Assembly: GCF_026262505.1 (NCBI RefSeq)
Contig: NC_067208.1
Location: forward strand, 16,067,962-16,131,961
Length of the DNA: 64,000 bases
Reading direction: 5' to 3'
Source of the DNA: Trichomonas vaginalis G3
Taxonomy: Eukaryota > Parabasalia > Trichomonadida > Trichomonadidae
Shown here: positions 1-11,800 of the stretch, piece after piece
Position numbering within the stretch: position 1 is the first letter of the stretch
How the letters are laid out: each line of letters begins with the position of its first letter
Notes under the pieces: generated by a model
Seen by the model: the letters and a program-made list of their open reading frames with translations, nothing else
Database searches by the model: none
Told to the model about the DNA's origin: nothing
Made by a program: the position numbers and the translations under genes

Positions 1-157
1 GGAACCGAAAAGTGACGAAAAACCGATAGAAGAAGAGAAACCAAAAACTGAAGATAAACCAAAACCAAAGTTTAGTTTCCAAACTAAACCAAGTCAACCT
101 TCATTAGCTGGTATGGGTTGGCGTCAAAAAGACTTATGGCAGCAGGCGGTTATGTAA
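1..157 (+). pseudogene. 3' end of Lys/Glu-rich Polinton protein (copy A)
   Basis: The first bases encode the C-terminal tail of the same protein found whole at 52,836-53,420, including the conserved ending around SLAGMGW. The 5' part lies outside the window. Function is unknown; the charged, low-complexity tail before a short conserved hydrophobic end would suit a structural or DNA-associated protein, but that is only inference. Confidence 0.6.
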
Positions 158-190
158 AGTAAAGAAAAAATATTTTTTTATTTTATAAAA

Positions 191-2335
191 ATGCCCCAAT
201 ATAGAATGGATAGAAAATCTGCTAGAATAAAAGCAGAGTTGCAAGATATGGTTGGAGAGTTTCGAAGAATTTAAAAATATAGGAAGGGAAGACCCATAAA
301 AGTCTATGACAAACTGGCTGGTCTGACCTACGAAATGGATTTGGAAACAGCACGTGCCAATTATCCAAACAGACTAGAGAGGTTAGAAGAAGAACGTCTT
401 ATGGACATGCCTTTCGATGTTAGTGAACCTCAAGTTGAAGGACACGACGCTTTGCCAGATTCTACTGGAAACATGACGAACAATTGCATCCTTTGAGAAG
501 GAAAAAAGGAAAAAGGTGAAGACGCACATGCTCCCATGAAAAGAACAAGATTATGCATATGAGAAGTACCGTGAAGTTAGAAGTCAAATTACTTCTGGTC
601 GAACCTTTACAGTAAACTTTGACGAAGGAAAGAACAAAGAAGGCTTCATGGGTGTACTTGCTGCCATACAAGACGGAAATAAGAAAGGACACAATCTCAG
701 ATTGACCATAACAGATTTGGATGGTCACATTTACTATGCATATGGCAATGTCACAACAGCTGCAATGCTTCTTGACGCTTTCAAGACTACAAAGAGAGAA
801 CAAATGGTTGACTCAGACTCAGACATTTTGAATGCAATTGAAGGAATTGCAAGTGTCAAGTTCGAATGGTACCACCTAACCCTCAAGCAGTCAGACAACA
901 TGCTGGATACTTCCCTTCCAGAAATAAGTCTGACATTGACTTGACAAGGTATGGAATTTACAATTCAATTGAAACAATTGTCAATGAACTTGCATTCTTA
1001 CATGTCTCAGGAACTCTGGTCTTGTTACAGATAGAGAAAATGAAGTATCTTGAGTCATGTGTGAAGACAAGGTACATTCTCAGAGGTCAATTGGCAAAAA
1101 TTGCACCGTTGCAAATGTCAAATATCCGAGTCAACATACCTACAGCTAAAGGTTCTTCACATGACGACTATGTTGTTGACTTCAAATTGCCATGGTTGAA
1201 GATTGTAATTGTCCACAACCACTTCATGTTGAACGAAAGTCTTACAAACCCATTGTTCGGAAAAGGCAAGTGCAACATTGTCAGAGCTGTAAACATTCTT
1301 TTCGAGAAAGGTTTGTTGGAACCAATTCCAGATGACAAGCTGACAGAAACTTTTGTACCAAAAGACGAAACAAACTTTTCACTGTTTAGCAAGACCAAAA
1401 GTTGTTCAGACAAAGTTCTAGTACAAAAGAAGTACACAATTCCACAAGGAGTTGGATTGTTCGGATACCAACCTGAACCAGAAGAACTTCCAATGAGGTT
1501 GCAAGAAACTTCAAGATGCTATAAACAAACTTCCATTGAGACATCCAATTGACGTCAAATTGTATTGGAGAGCATCTGAGTTAGGTCAGAAGGTTTTATA
1601 TGAAACAGGTTGCTTCGACGATGTTTATGAGATAACAGGAGAAGTTTCTCAGAAGATAAGAGACTCACTTGAATTTCCACAAACTGGACCAACTGGTTGC
1701 GACAAGTTCGACTCAGATGAAAAGATATATATTGTCGACCTTAACGCTGCATACATGAGGTTTGTCCAATATATTCCGACTGGAATTCCAAACGAAGATG
1801 GTGAGTTCCCGGGAAGGAACTATACAGTTGGAAAAGTCATACAACAACTGTATGATATTAGGAAAGCTTCAAACCCAAACTTGCAATGACACTCAATTGC
1901 TTATGAATTCGACATGGGGATATTCCATTAAGAAACCTCAAGAGATGAAGAGTAAACATTATGAGAAGGTCGACAACTTTGTTGAAAGGTTTTCTCCTTT
2001 TGTTTTGAAGTACGAATTCACTCAAGGTCAAAGTGGCTTAGTAACCACATTAAAACCTATTGTCGAACATTGGTCTTACCCTCAGTTCGCAAAGGCAGTC
2101 CTTGACAACTACAACAAATTCTTCTCCGAAGTCAAATCCAAAGTGAAGGTTTACTATGAGAACATTGACGCACTCATGACGAACGAAGAAGGCTATAACA
2201 AACTCATTGAAATGGGAATGGTCGTGAAAAGATGGGCTGTTTTAAGCTAGATAAGGTATTTTCAGAAGTTCATGTCCTCTCCAAGCGTAAGTACTGGGGC
2301 ATACTTGAAGACGGCACAGAAATAAAACATTGCAT
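191..2335 (+). pseudogene. Protein-primed family B DNA polymerase (Polinton pPolB), broken
   Basis: The gene would copy the element's DNA from a protein primer, as in adenovirus and phi29-like systems. The reading starts after an AT-rich leader with MPQYRMDRK-like residues. Family B landmarks visible in translation are a motif A-like VDLNAAYM near 1740-1760, a motif B-like LLMNSTWGY near 1900-1925, and a motif C-like segment YENIDALM near 2155-2180. The N-terminal third is basic and matches 54,082-54,801, where only the first part of the gene remains. The gene is broken, with several breaks. The polymerase call is firm; protein priming is inferred from the Polinton family. Confidence 0.75.
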
Positions 2336-2396
2336 GAAGTAAAAAATTGCATGAAGTAAAAACGTTTTTAAAACAATATATTTTTACATATATTAA

Positions 2397-3265
2397 ATGC
2401 TTCAGGTTGAAAACAAAGAACAAAAGTAGCAGATACAAAACCGTTAGACTATATCTTTACAAATGCTGGTAGGACTATTTCAGATGAAGAAATTTCATCC
2501 CGAGCATACAGGTTTGACTATCCAGTTCGTTGGCTTCAAAGTCCTTCAGATGCAAAGGCAATAGGATTTAGAAGAGTTTTGTTTTCAAATAGAACTAACG
2601 CATTTATGTTCGCAGTATATTTTCATGGGCAGTATAAAGGTTCTGATGGTCTAATAGACAAATTTGATGAAATGAGAATCTTTACAGTTCGTTCAGACGA
2701 AAGTCTTGAGAAAACTCTAAATGACTTTCAAACTCAAATGAACAAATACTATTGGGAATTTCAAGAAAAATACGACTCTTTACTAAATGGAACATACTAT
2801 CTGAAACTAGAATATGACAAGATGAACTCCACCGTTTCATTTCAAAGAATTGAAATTAACCTCCAAGAGATACAGAGTTTTTTATTTTGGAAAGTAGACA
2901 AACGTTCTTGGGCACAAATTTCTTCGGTTACTAAACCAGAACGAACCATTACCACCAGATGGTCCATTTAAATTTATACTTCCACCAGCAGATTTGACAG
3001 TTTAATAGAAACGTGTTTGACCCTCAAATGTTATGTGCCATGCAAGTTTCAGTTCAAGCAACAATAGTTTTCTATGTATCGGTAAGGACTTTTATGACTT
3101 TGCTTCTAAATTCTACGAACCACCTAGTAACAGTTTCTCTGACTTTCAGTTTGGTTCACAACAAATGGTGTGCAAACATATTCTTCCATTGTACTATGAA
3201 CTTTTATCTCGAATTGTCTTTCATATACAACTACGGAAAAGTGCTGAAAAAGTGAGTTTATGTTA
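2397..3265 (+). pseudogene. Capsid-type (minor-capsid-like) Polinton protein, copy A
   Basis: This gene begins at an ATG in the context ATTAAATG and matches 54,872-55,731 closely. Shared landmarks are YRFD(F/Y)P near the N-terminus, SPSDAKAIGFRR, and an aromatic, beta-rich C-terminus ending near LELSFIYNYG. The same general ending (a D/N-rich turn followed by a hydrophobic beta strand) is found in the proteins at 14,838-15,718 and 24,490-24,985. I therefore infer a capsid or penton-type protein. The copy is broken. Sequence alone does not prove the function. Confidence 0.5.
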
Positions 3266-4192
3266 GCATGTTAGATCTCACCTCTTTTCTAACCTCTTTT
3301 TCACCCTCTTGAATTTTCATGAATTTCCTTAAGATAGAAAAAAATATATTTTAGGGTAGATGGTTAGATCTAACCGTTTTCTAACATTTTTTCTAACATC
3401 GTAGACAACACACAAAACTCATGAATGGCTCGATGTTGTCCATTGTACTGTTTCAGAACAATATTTGCACTGTTTCAGAACAATATTTGTACTGTTTCAG
3501 ACAAATATTTGCACTGTTTCAAGACAATATTTGTACTGTTTCAAGACAATGTCCGACGTACCACCAAAAAATATATTTTATGTTAGCATGTTAGATCTAA
3601 CACGTTTTCTAACATTTTTTTCTAACATCGTAGAAAACTCATGAAAACAATTTATTTTTGACCTAAAGACGCAAAGCGGTGGGACATAGCCAAAAAATAT
3701 ATTTTATGTTAGCATGTTAGATCTAACACGTTTTCTAACATTTTTTCTAACACTCGTAGAAAACTCATGAAATTCCTTAAGATAGAAAAAAAGTGAGTTA
3801 AAATGAGATGTTTACTGAAGGTGCTACCATGTTACCATGTGCTACCAGGTAATTTAACTTCTCTGAAAAAATGAGACAACATGAATTTTGACAACAGTCG
3901 GGAAAATGTCAAGACTTCTTCATCGTAACGAGTGTAAATGAACCAAAAATATATTTTAGGGTAGCATGTTAGATCTAACACGTTTTCTAACATTTTTTCA
4001 CCCTCTTGAATTTTGTATAAAAACCAACCGCCGGTTTTCTTCCGGTTGCTATATTCTTCACAAAATGCTTGTTTTGAGGTCGAGCCACTTTTGCTTCCAC
4101 CGTATTTTTCAACCAAAACTCATGAATTTTCCCGAAATAAAAAATAAAGTTAGTTTTTTTAAAAAAATATTTTTTATTTTTATTGTAAGAAC
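3255..4192. repeat. Repeat block: AGATCT palindromes and 22-bp tandem repeats
   Basis: No gene is evident. The stretch holds at least five copies of the GTTAG-type palindrome unit (cores near 3273, 3366, 3593, 3719, 3973). It also has a tandem array of a roughly 22-bp unit, ACTGTTTCAGAACAATATTT with variants, at about 3445-3550 (also seen at 56,400-56,480). A TGTCA-type repeat lies at 3832-3910, and an inverted scrap of the KilA-N gene at about 4010-4125. The unit at 3261-3310 is a hybrid of two palindrome types. Confidence 0.75.
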
Positions 4193-5138
4193 ATGTTAGC
4201 AACAACTTCACCAAACTCTTTAGTCATGAACCCAACATCTATGTTAGTAGAAATGAAAAGCTTCATTCCTTCTTCATATACTTTCGAAACAGAAATCCAG
4301 AAGATAAAGCAAGAACTTTTAACATGTAATTTAGACTGTAGTGCGAAAGATGAAACAAATGAACAGTATCTTTATGAAATGCAGGATATTATTGACCATC
4401 TACCTAAACTTCCTGAAAACAACAACAAAAGCTCACTATTCCTGAATTCGATGAAATAGAAGTCAAAGCAACTGACTCAGTAAAAATAAAGAAGTTCATA
4501 CGTAAGAGTTAACTATGAGTTTCTTGGATTTCATTGCAACCACAAAGTCATGGACAAAAGACTGCGACATGGTATATAAGAACATCTCTGACATATATAA
4601 ATCTGAAGAATTTAAGACCTACGACAACTTTTGTTCGTTAGTTGCAAAATGTGTATGGCAGATAAGAGATAAAGATAGAAGAGGTAAAGTATGGAACGAA
4701 CAAATAAACCCGCAACTTTTGAGTTAAAGAAAACCATTGACGCCTTAGTTGTTCTAGCAGGTCAAATTTCAATGTACAATGCTAAAATGAACCCACAATG
4801 TTCAAAATGTAAAGCAGCAATGAGGAAATATAACTACTCCGTCAAAGAGATAGAACGTAGCAAAACGGNNNNNNNNNNNNNNNNNNNNNNNNNACGGACT
4901 AATGCTGACTTAAAGAAAGAAGCAGAGAAACGCAGCAGAAGATAAAATGGACATGTTGACATTTCTGAAACAAAAACTATCCAACTGCTGACGATTTCTT
5001 CTATCTGACGTCAAGAAGAAATATAAAGATACATTCAATATTGTGAAAACTTTTGACATACTGACAGAAGAAATAGAAGCTACAAAACTGTTTAAAGTCA
5101 TGAACCATCGCAACATATACCATGTAAAACGCTTGTAA
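4193..5138 (+). pseudogene. MNPTSML-family Polinton protein, copy A
   Basis: This is a close copy of the genes at 20,045-21,067 and 56,655-57,569. It keeps the MNPTSML motif near the N-terminus, a CSKC zinc-knuckle-like pair, and the terminal HVKRL. It contains the assembly gap at 4869-4893, so its true state cannot be judged there; elsewhere it is broken. The leader TATTTTTTATTTTTATTGTAAG (written in part) is the one shared by the other copies. I do not recognise the family; the CxxC pair and charged helices would suit a DNA- or protein-binding role. Confidence 0.65.
4869..4893. other. Assembly gap (25 N)
   Basis: Twenty-five undetermined bases. Repeats flank this region, which probably explains a scaffold join here. 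Confidence 0.99.
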
Positions 5139-5600
5139 ATAGTTATGTTAGAAAAGTGGTTAGAAAACGTGTTAGATCTAACATGCTAACATAAAATATA
5201 TTTTTATTGAATTCTGTATAAAATTCTGAGTAAAATGACATATGGAACATATACATGTAAAACGCTTGTAAATAGTATGTTTTTAGAAAAGTGGTTAGAA
5301 AACGTGTTAGATCTAACATGCTAACATAAAATATATTTTTATTGAATTCTGTATAAAATTCTGAGTAAAATGACATATGGAACACATACCATGTAAAACG
5401 CTTGTAAATAGTTATGTTAGAAAAGTGGTTAGAAAACGTGTTAGATCTAACATGCTAACATAAAATATATTTTTATTGAATTCTGTATAAAATTCTGAGT
5501 AAAATGACATATGGAACATATACCATGTAAAACGCTTGTAAATAGTTATGTTAGAAAAGTGGTTAGAAAACGTGTTAGATCTAACATGCTAACATAAAAT
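5118..5600 (+). repeat. Tandem repeat, about 132 bp x 4, spanning a gene end
   Basis: Four units of about 130-136 bp follow one another. Each contains the last codons and stop of the MNPTSML gene (the CATGTAAAACGCTTG segment), the GTTAG-type palindrome with its AGATCT core, an ATATATTTTT run and a segment ending before the next CATGTAAAACGC. A fifth, partial unit with a different left flank is at 5752-5825. The duplication unit thus captured a gene terminus together with its downstream palindrome. Confidence 0.85.
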
Positions 5601-5998
5601 ATATTTTTGTCTGATTTACGCTCATTACGATGAAGTCTTGACAAAACATATACGAAGAAGTTTATTTCCTGTGTTGTTGTCAAAATGTCATGTTGTCACC
5701 ATTTTCAAAAAGATGTTAGTTGACCGAGTGACCGAGTGACCTGGTGACCCTCATGTAAATAGTTATGTTAGAAAAGTGGTTAGAAAACGTGTTAGATCTA
5801 ACATGCTAACATAAAATATATTTTTGCTGAAAAAAATGACCAAATTTCATGAATTTCCTCATATGTTTGCTACCCGAGGAAAACCGAGGATAGAGATTCC
5901 ATACGAAAATCGTGAAAAATTGCGAGTACGGACAAAAACGTAGTCGCCTAAAACTCATGAAAATCGTAAAAAAATGACCAAATTTCATTATATAACTG
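5600..5998. repeat. Intergenic repeats between copy A and primase-like gene
   Basis: No gene is seen. The stretch contains a fragment of the 25-bp 'acgaagaagtc' repeat family, a TGTCA/GGTGAC-type repeat (5680-5752), one more GTTAG palindrome (core near 5800) and AT-rich filler. Confidence 0.6.
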
Positions 5999-6937
5999 TT
6001 ATTCCTTTTGATATAGTTTTAGAATCTTCACCAAAACAAATGGAGAAGTCATTAAATGTGCATATCTACTACGTGCTTTTTCAAAATTACTTTTTGCATT
6101 TTCAGTTAAATTGCAGAAGTTATAAACGTTATCGTATGCTTCATTAATCAAATGATTCAGTAACGAATTAATTGCTTGAAACAGTGTGAATAATGTAACT
6201 TCTTTTTCTAAATTCATATTTCCACCATCATTATGTACTTCAAAATCACTAATACCATCAACTATGCTCTGGGCAAGTTTATCGTCAATGTTTACATCTT
6301 TGTTTTCATTCATGATAGTCTTTATTTCTTCGTTCTTCTGTTCAACTCTTACCTTAATATTCAAATCATTTAATATATCGTTTACGGTTCTAGTTAATGT
6401 TGAATCATAACTTCCACGAATGAATGAGTATGTTTTTATTGGTTCTGTTGCATTCTTGCGAACTCTTGAATCAGCCATAACTACTAATGAACGCTTTGAA
6501 TCATCCATAGAAGTCATGATATCAATATCATAATCATTGCAGGAATAACATTTAATCATTCTGTTCGAAACTGCATAGAAGAAATTAGTGTTGCAATAAA
6601 TGTGAAGACCTCCTGAAGCGGTTTTAACGATAACATCTTTATCCGAAAGTTTTGATAAAATGTCTTTTCTAACTGTTTCTTTAAGTTCATCATTGTACGA
6701 TTTATTGATATCAACATCTATAACCGTTAAATTCGAAATTTTATTTACTAATAAAGCCATACCAGTTTTCCTTCCTCTGCCTCCATCGTGTTTGAGATAG
6801 TTATGTAAATCAATCTTGTTTTCACCAATTCTTTCGTTGAGGGTTTTAGTTTCTGCCACAACTAATTCCTCAGCTAATGAATCAATAACTTTTTCATCAG
6901 AAACGATATAGTTGCTGTTGTTGTTTGTTGCTGTCAT
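5999..6937 (-). CDS. PrimPol-like (archaeo-eukaryotic primase superfamily) protein
   Basis: This 312-residue open frame resembles the primase-polymerase domain of mobile replicons. Motif I-like LTVIDVDIN lies at about residues 89-97, motif II-like TASGGLHIYC at about 126-135, and a motif III-like YDIDIM at about 156-161 followed by VVMADSRV. These match the DxD, SxH and hD pattern of the AEP superfamily. Such an enzyme makes primers for DNA replication. The C-terminal part is helical and unassigned. The start is chosen because it sits in the element-wide context TATATAAATG below an AT-rich leader. It lies between copy A and the integrase of element B, so its parent element is uncertain. It looks whole. 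A D5-like helicase, the usual partner, is at 61.7-62.95 kb. Confidence 0.6.
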   Translation of the reverse strand: MTATNNNSNYIVSDEKVIDSLAEELVVAETKTLNERIGENKIDLHNYLKHDGGRGRKTGMALLVNKISNLTVIDVDINKSYNDELKETVRKDILSKLSDKDVIVKTASGGLHIYCNTNFFYAVSNRMIKCYSCNDYDIDIMTSMDDSKRSLVVMADSRVRKNATEPIKTYSFIRGSYDSTLTRTVNDILNDLNIKVRVEQKNEEIKTIMNENKDVNIDDKLAQSIVDGISDFEVHNDGGNMNLEKEVTLFTLFQAINSLLNHLINEAYDNVYNFCNLTENAKSNFEKARSRYAHLMTSPFVLVKILKLYQKE

Positions 6938-7760
6938 TTATATAGGAATAAAAAATAAAAAATAAATTTAAAACTAACTTTATTTTTTGGCTGCATCAAA
7001 TTTCCAGGACTGTTGTCAAAATGTCATGTTGTCTCATTTTTTCAGAGAAGTTAATTAACCGAGTGACACATGGTGACGTAGTGACACCTTCAGTTCTTCA
7101 AAAATAATTCATTTTTGCCTTCCTCCTATGTTGTTGTCAAAATGTCATGTTGTCATCATTTTTCAGAGAAGTTAATTGACATGGTAGCACATGGTAACAC
7201 GGTAGCACCTTCAGTTCTTCAAAAATAATTCATAAATGCCTTCCTCCAGTGATGTTGTCAAAATGTCATGTTGTCATCATTTTTAAAAGAAGTTAATTGA
7301 CCTGGTAGCACATGGTAACATGGTAGCACCTTCAGTTCTTCAAAAATAATTCATAAATGCCTTCCTCCAGTGATGTTGTCAAAATGTCATGGTAGCACAT
7401 GGTAACAGTGAAAACATTAACGTAAACATTAACATAACCATTAACGTAAACATTTCTTTCCAGTGATGTTGTCAAAATGTCATGTTGTCAGTAATTTTAA
7501 GAGAAGTTAATTAACCTGGTGACATGGTAACATGGTGACACGTTCATAATTTATGAAAACATTAACGTAAACATTAACGTAAACATTTATTTCCTGGACT
7601 GTTGTCAAAATGTCATGTTGTCATCATTTTTAAGAGAAGTTAATTAACCTGGTGACATGGTGACGTGGTGACACTGAAAACATTTATGACAAAAATAAAT
7701 GGTACCATTAATGATATCATGACTGTTCTCATTCATGTCTGATTTACATCTAATGAAAAA
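6938..7760. repeat. TGTCA/TGACA word-repeat block, about 120 bp x 6
   Basis: Six units start with TGTTGTCAAAATGTCATG near 7011, 7131, 7252, 7372, 7463 and 7600. Each continues with a TTAATT core and then three words of the kind GGTAGC, GGTAAC or GGTGAC. The left words (TGTCA) are complementary to the right words in the GGTGACA version. A short (AACATTAACGTA)n stretch lies at 7410-7455 and 7555-7585. No gene is present. Single related units occur at 3832-3910, 5680-5752, 19,300-19,390, 19,455-19,545 and 21,960-22,060. Confidence 0.85.
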
Positions 7761-7762
7761 GT

Positions 7763-8830
7763 TTAGAAGAATTTTCTTATTCTTTCTGGCTTATTTTTGT
7801 CTTTCCAGTACTCCCGCTCTAATGGTCCCAGATGTGTTGACTTTGACTCTCTCAAGTTCTTAGATGGTATAACATCTTCAACGCCTCCTTCATATCTTAC
7901 TTTATAAGTGTCATCGTTTATGTTATAGCCAAGTATTTCAATAACCACTCCTCGCTTTGCTTCGTCAATGGTTTCAGCAAGTTTGCCATTACTACTTTCA
8001 ACTAATTTATGTCGAGGGTAAAACGCAATAGAGTCGTCAGTAGCTTTTATAAGATATCCATTACCTTGCGTAGAGTCTACGATATAATAGTTTCTACTTA
8101 ACCTTAAACGTTTCTTTGTCAACGGTTTGTCGTCAAGAACTACACGAACTTTTGTACCAGGAATGAGGGTAAATTGTGTTGAATTTCTGATATTTTGTGT
8201 TTGGCTTCGTTTCTTTTGTATATACTTTTCTTCTTGTTGTTGTGTCATTGAATTTGGTGTATGTCCTGTTGTAGAATGTGTTGAGGAATTATATACTTCG
8301 AGAAAATGTTTCATTGTTTTTCGGTAAAGTCTCGCTCTTGATTTAAATCTCTGAGCGTTCTTATGAAGCGGTTTATGATGCCGAGTATGTTATGGTTATG
8401 GTCTTCAGTAGTGTAGTGAGTTATGTTATGCTTAATGAGAAAATCTGTGATTTCATTGCTGAGGTATGCACTGTCTTTGTCTGATGTTAAAGTACTTGGG
8501 CTATGTTCTGCTACAAACTTTTGTAAAACTCTTAACACTTCCGAGTTCCTTTATTTTTCATTATATACGCAAAAGCTTTACGAGTGTTAACATTAATGAA
8601 GATGAGGAATGGTTTTGTCCTCCTTTTCTGCTTTGAATGAGAGTGTCAAATTGGTATGCGTCAGGAGTGTTGGAGTAATTTGGTAAAAAGTAGTCGTAAG
8701 GGTTTATTTTTGTTTGATGTACAACATTTTTTGTCAAAGAACCTTTCACTTCAGTTCTGTTAGTAAATCCCCAACTCTTTGCAGCTTCATTGAACTTCTT
8801 AAATGACCTCCATGGATGTTGTTCGAATAC
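7763..8830 (-). pseudogene. Polinton integrase (rve type), broken, element B
   Basis: The gene would join the element's ends to host DNA. The C-terminal part has a chromo-like segment (YKVRYEGGVEDVIP) as in Polinton integrases, preceded by an SH3-like region. Further upstream is an rve-core segment with TSDKDSAYL and RTLRDLN, similar to IRTLRDLNQ-type segments of the integrases at 17,390 and 51,438. It is broken, with a few breaks. Its position at the element edge, next to repeats, is usual for the family. Confidence 0.7.
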
Positions 8831-11800
8831 TTCTTTTCAAGCTCATTTATGTAAAGTTAAAGATTTTATTCAAGGCTCAAGCGCGTTCAATGAACTCTAT
8901 ACCATGCGAATACAGTCATAAATGGTGGCATATAATCTGCACCCGAGCCTGTTGGATTGTTGTGAAAGTGTGTGAATGATTTCCTGTGGTTCCACAGAAA
9001 ATAACCTGCGCTTGAATCTACTGGGTCACTTGAATATCATATCTATTCATTCCCTGTCTATCCGAACCTGCTGCAAGATTTGTATAACCTCTTTTTGTTA
9101 TTGAATGTGAATGACTACCTGTTTGTGTTTGTAGTTCCTGTATGAGTGGTGCGGTGGAAGGTTTGCTTCTTTAATTTTCTTCGAACCTCCTGCGTCTTTG
9201 AATATCTAGCACAGTATAAGAATTTGTCTACAATCTGCTTCCATTCACCAAAACCTAAAACACTTGCTGGATTTGTTGAGTTCATTGACGTAAATAGAAA
9301 CCAACAGGATATAATGTTTGAAAGTATTTCAGTCTTTAATGTTTGAAGCTCTGTTTTTGTCTGCTTTCTTATCTAAACATTGCTGGTAGTTCATGTGTTT
9401 CAAAGTTTCTGGCATGATCTTCAATGTTCATACATCTGTTATCTAAATTGTTTAGTGTATCTTTTACGCTTGTACTTGGATTCTCTAAAGGTGCACTTGA
9501 ACCAAAGGTATAGTTCAATATTATGTCGTCTGCTCTAACAGTAGTGAAGGATTTATGTGTATTTTCTTTGTCAGCTTTCTTATCTAACATTGCTGGTAGT
9601 TCATGTGTTTCAAAGTTTCTGACATGACCTTCAATGTTCATACATTTACTATTTAAGGAGTTTAGTGTATCTTTTACGCTTGTACTTGGATTCTCTAAAG
9701 GTGCACTTGAACCAAGGGTATAGTTCAATATTATGTCGTCTGCTCTAACAGTAGTGAAGGATTTATGTGTATGGTTCTTGTCGGCTTTACTGTCTAATGT
9801 AGCTTGAAGTTCATTTATATCGGAGATGTTGTGTTTATGAGATTTCAAAACTTTGTTCATTGCTTCAAGTTCAACTTTGTCAGCTTTACTTTTAATAGCA
9901 TCTTCAAACGTTATTTTTGACTTAACTCTCAAAGTAAATCTTGGTTCAACTAATACACCGTTAACATTGAAAGTAGAGGCATAAATTTCATCGTTATAAC
10001 TAAATGCTTCTTGTGCTTTACCTGTGTCATACTGTACAGTACAGCTTATGTCATAACCTTTAGCACGAATGTATTTATATCTTCTTTCATTAACATTTTT
10101 TGTCTTCGCTTCATCACTTCGTGTTAAATATCCATGGTAGTCCGTTATAATCTGTTCGTCTGAAGTTATATAATGAACGTGGTTCTTGACTTTATCACTC
10201 AGAGCTAAAAGCTCATTTTTGTCTGCTTTTTCGGCTAATTTCTCATTAACATCATTCACTTCTAATTCAACTCTTCCGCCAGAACTCTTATTATCATTAA
10301 TCTTTTTCATTAATTCGGTAATTACGTCATAAAGACTATATTCTGTTTTCGGTTTTGTAAATAATGAGTCAAAATTTCTTTTCATCATTACATCGCTGAC
10401 ATTAATGATATCACCAATTCCTTTTTCATTTATTCTCTGCATTAATTCTGCAATAATGACGAATATATAATCTGTTAATTTATTCTCTTCATCGAGGGTT
10501 ATAGAATGTTTTGAAATTGAATCATTAACTCCTCTAAATAAATCAATAACTTCAGGATACACGTTTTTAATGTCTCGAATAACCCGACCAGTATCCTGTT
10601 GTTCATGTTCTTCGTTCCCGTCGTTACGTGGTTTTATATCTCTAACCATCATCAACGCAGCCATAACCGGAGGGTTTGTTGCTATCTGTTCGAAAATCCG
10701 TCCGTTATGTACGGTATATCTAAATAATTTCTTTGTGTTTGTTAAAACATTTGAAACAAGTCTTTTAAAACCATCTACAAAATTTCCCGTTTCACCTAAT
10801 GTTCTTGCAGCATTTACAAGCTCACCCATTCCCGCTTTTGACCCCAAAAACGTCCATATTGCATTTATTTCACTCTGTATAGTTGTCCATTCAGCGAAAC
10901 TAACACCCGCATTCGCTAAGCTGAAAATGAAATTCAGTGGATCGAACTTAATTCCACCTTCTTTTTCAATTTCAACGAACTCACTAACATGAGATTTTAA
11001 GTATTCTTTCGTTAAAATTGTTTTCCCCGATGTTATGTCATTAACGAAACTATCACCGTCAAAAGTTAACGAATTCAATTTCGTCGTTGATGCTTTTATT
11101 TCATACACCGCTTTATCATAGTTTTTGGCTCACCTTCTTTAGAAGCATATGAAACATTAATGAATGAATTATATGTATTCGTGAATGAATTAAAATCAAT
11201 GATTTTCATTAATGACGCCTTTAATGATTCATTTACTGTCGAATCCCTTAAAGTAATTAATGAACTGTCATTTATGAAAGGTACACTGCAAACCGTCGAG
11301 TTTGGATCAAATGCTGTAGTTGGTGCAGGAATATTAATGATATAAGTCATTAAATCATTAAGTGACGTAAATAATGTTGTCGTTTTTGATTTAATTTCTT
11401 TAGCATCTGTTATATATGGTAATTTTATTTCTGTAGTTTCTGAATTAAAGATATTCGCTAAAATGTTTTGTAAACTGTTTTGAACAGCTGTGTAAACCGT
11501 TGAATCCGGAACTCTTACGATTTCACCGTCCTTAATAAAAGGCATTGCACATGGTGTAGTGCTTGGGTCAAATCTTTTTGGGTTATGATTCAACATATAT
11601 TCTAATGCTTCATAAACAGACCTATATACTGTTGTTTATCTTTTTCAATAATTTCACCGTCCTTTATAAACGGCATAGTACATGGAGTTAAAATAGGGTC
11701 AAACTTTTCATAGTCCTTCCATGTTATGTATTTCTCAGTATTTCCATCAGTGATAACAATATATTTGTCAGTAAGTGTGAGAGAGTATTGACCAAAATAT

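Larger units (their letters stand above)
1..5140 (+). mobile_element. Polinton (Maverick) copy A, broken fragment
   Basis: This is a Polinton fossil that enters from the left window edge. Its parts, in order, are the end of a lysine/glutamate-rich protein gene, a family B DNA polymerase gene, a capsid-type protein gene, a repeat-rich stretch containing an inverted scrap of a KilA-N gene, and a gene with an MNPTSML motif. The order and sequence match 53.26-57.57 kb with only a few percent difference by eye, so the two copies are recent relatives. It is broken, with roughly ten breaks. A run of 25 N at 4869-4893 is an assembly gap. It lacks the HNH gene found at the equivalent place in the other copy. 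Family assignment rests on the polymerase motifs and on the integrase, ATPase and capsid genes in the sister elements. Confidence 0.8.
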
